This document shows, in pieces, positions 1 to 64,000 of a DNA stretch of 64,000 bases (position 1 is the first letter of the stretch; each line of letters starts with the position of its first letter). The stretch is from Bugula neritina (taxonomy: Eukaryota; Bryozoa; Gymnolaemata; Cheilostomatida; Bugulidae), in NCBI GenBank assembly GCA_964035545.1, contig OZ037766.1, positions 26,883,673 through 26,947,672 on the forward strand. The letters are read 5' to 3'. The position numbers were made by a program, and so were the translations under genes. Under the pieces are notes generated by a model, which saw only the letters and a program-made list of their open reading frames with translations, was not told where the DNA came from and did not search any database.

Positions 1-2061
1 CCTTGCACAGCAAGCCAGAAGACTGCAAAAGGAGTTCTGTCTGAACCAGATACTAAAGTTGGAAGACCATTGTTTCCAGTTATGAAAGAGAGTTGTAAAT
101 TTTTTTAGGATGATGAACATTAGACATGGCATGAGGCCAATTACTTGATTCTTTAACCAGTACTGACCAAATTAGGGCGAGGTTAGGGCCATTCTGCTAT
201 ATTTAGGCACATCTGTTTCAAAAGCCACAATAATTTCCGGCATGTATTAAACACCACCGTCATTGAATTAATTAGGCCTATTTTGTTCAGGGTCATGGTG
301 TTATATTTGGGCATGTTTTTTAAGCCACCCTTGCTTCAGCTACTTAATGTACTTGATTCCAGTAAGATTCCAGCTGTTTCCCAACATTCACTCACAGAAA
401 TAACAATTGCTACCTGAAGCTTAATGGGAATATCATATAATGCCAATCGGCAGAATTTTTCTTACGCTATTACACAAATCAGATTTTATTGTAATTTTCA
501 GTAGATTTGACATATATGGGAAACATATATGTATCAATTTGATATTTTGAACAATATGATTATTAAAAAATGTATGATCCCAACATATTATATTGAAAAA
601 TTGCATTTTGCCGATTTTCGTACGCATACCATTTTTCCCCGTGCGATTTACTTCAAGTTTGGACAATATAAGGACGTTCAAATTTATGAATCTACAAAAT
701 ACACTAAATGACGTTACAGAAAATGCTTGCTTAAAAATTTGTACCATATTCAAACATCGGGTTACATCCTTGTGAAGTTGGGCGAATTTTCACATTTTCT
801 TCACTTTGGGTGTCTATATCTCGGAAAATATTATTTTCAAAATTACACAAATTAAGGAGTATAAAGTCACTATAATCAATTATTTATGGATAAAAATTTA
901 TGGAAGTAAAATAAAAATTAACGGCTTTTGTGATGTGGCAAATATTCAAATTTTTTCAAAATTAACAAAAATTTGCCAATATTTAATGGCTTAGCATATA
1001 TGCACACAAAATATTCTGCAGCATGTGTTAATACTAGTGCAAACTGATAGGTGTTATCAAATCGCACACCAAATTTTAAGGCTCAGTCTAAAAAAATGAT
1101 TGAGATATGGACGTTTACAAATTGGTCTAAAAGTAAAAATCACAAATTTTCCTCAAAGTTTTTCCCAACCTTTGTGCATGGAAATGTCATTTCTCAAAAA
1201 GTTTTGGCATCGGGCCAGAAATATTCAAGATTAGAACTCGGGACATGTGTAGGTCTATTTGGTGTAAATATGAACAAAATCTGAGACGCAAAGGCGTGGG
1301 CCATTAAGGTTGAGTTGACGCGGAATGACCCTTACATAAAGTCATGATAGGAAATGAAAACAAATTTTAACAAAACTGAGAGTTTAGAGAGCTTTCCAAA
1401 TTGCTGGGGTTTAATTTATTGTTTTACAAAAATACATGACGTACAATATCTACTAAATAACAAGTGCTGTTATTTATAATTAGCATAGGAGGTACACTAA
1501 CTTGAGTCTATGGGTCCTATAATAATGTTTTGTTTATAAACCAATTATACAGACATTATTTATACTTTCAAAAACTTAGAGCTTTTAACTTTATTTGTAG
1601 TGATATTTTGTAACACTTACTGATATTTTAAACAATAGTAAGAACAAGGTAATAATTCAAATTCTATTAAAAATAAGTTTATGAATGTATAGAGATTTGA
1701 AGAGTTTTTTATAGACATAAAGCGTGCGGTCATATCTGAGAAAATAATCCAGCACCAACAGGTTCTTATTGTAATATTACCTATATTCAATCTTCAAGCT
1801 ATACAAAAAAAGTTGAAATATTTGTTCAAAAACATGGCAAAATAGGTATGTATTATAGAAATGCATTTCAAAGTATAAATCCAATGACTATGCTCCAATA
1901 AGAAATATGCTATAACTATAGATATGCTATTTGAATAACAATAGTTTTTTTTAAAAAAATCAGGAAACACTTAAACACATACTGAGTTTTACTGAATATA
2001 GAAATATCCAGATTTTACTAGATTTTGAAAGATATAGAAAGATGAACAGCTAACTTCTTAC
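1..2061. other. intron or 3'-side sequence, no gene seen
   Basis: This is AT-rich non-coding DNA after the last exon in the window; it should be the next intron of the RNF213-like gene. Short ORFs at 433-1284 have no recognisable domain. Two loosely similar stretches (about 170-240 and 280-345) may be an old duplication. Confidence 0.5.
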
Positions 2062-63840
<61,779 letters not shown>

Positions 63841-63940
63841 CTACAACATTCACATGGTTATAAAAGCAATCACTATATACTTTATTCTAAAAATAGGCTG
63901 CTTTTTTATTTGCAAAAATACTTAATTATTAGCAATATTG

Positions 63941-63976
63941 AAGTTGCGTTTTAGGTATAAGGTATAAACGCAACTT
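63941..63976. mobile_element. minimal derivative of the AAGTTGCG transposon family
   Basis: 36 bp made of AAGTTGCGTTT at one side and ATAAACGCAACTT at the other, the two terminal repeats of the family with almost no interior. It looks like an internal deletion product of elements such as that at 28834-29281. Confidence 0.65.
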
Positions 63977-64000
63977 CATAGTTTTGATGGTAACATATCA

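Noticed and set aside
433-1284. Several 60-106 codon ORFs at the left edge
   Set aside because: AT-rich, overlapping on both strands, no domain and no splice link to the host gene.

Overview
The window looks like AT-rich metazoan nuclear DNA, most likely from an invertebrate (a lophotrochozoan is a guess). The evidence is intron-rich coding on one strand, GT-AG splice sites, long TA microsatellites, tRNA-derived SINE heads, LINEs, Ty3/Gypsy elements and many short inverted-repeat transposons.

Host gene. Almost the whole window is one giant gene on the minus strand, an RNF213-like (mysterin) AAA+ ATPase/E3 ubiquitin ligase. I placed 51 exons (63840 down to 2062, about 8.6 kb or 2,860 codons) by translation, splice sites and reading-frame continuity. 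They run from the N-terminal stalk (about 63.8-33 kb), through an AAA2-like P-loop (30.9 kb), AAA3 Walker A and B (14.6 and 13.6 kb) and AAA4 Walker A and B (9.2 and 8.6 kb), to the region after AAA4 (2.1 kb). The start codon lies beyond the right edge. The RING and C-terminal part lies beyond the left edge. Forty-eight of the 50 junctions keep frame; two (30285/29800 and 40594/39345) are unresolved.

Mobile DNA in the introns. (1) 16446-22616: a Ty3/Gypsy element (16610-22067, plus strand, antisense to the host gene) with identical 111-bp LTRs, inserted into an older terminal-inverted-repeat element. An uninterrupted paralogue at 28834-29281 shows the empty site. Its gag and pol are in one frame, separated by a single UGA followed by CUAG, a known leaky-stop context. 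An extra 203-codon ORF in the env position looks like an SGNH hydrolase. (2) 51113-55433: a decayed, internally deleted Gypsy element on the minus strand. (3) LINE remnants at 43540-46245 and 4745-5546, both minus. (4) Several non-autonomous DNA transposons (4198-4393, 4396-5805, 37546-38000, 59861-60805, 63941-63976).

Structured DNA and RNA. A complete type I hammerhead ribozyme motif lies at 25653-25697 on the minus strand, beside a long TA tract. There is a perfect palindrome of about 232 bp at 24042-24273, a 93-bp-arm fold-back at 14780-15058, and a GT-rich satellite at 15525-15905.

The strongest candidates for something new are the SGNH-like ORF in a Gypsy element, the Gag UGA-CUAG Pol arrangement, and the hammerhead motif.
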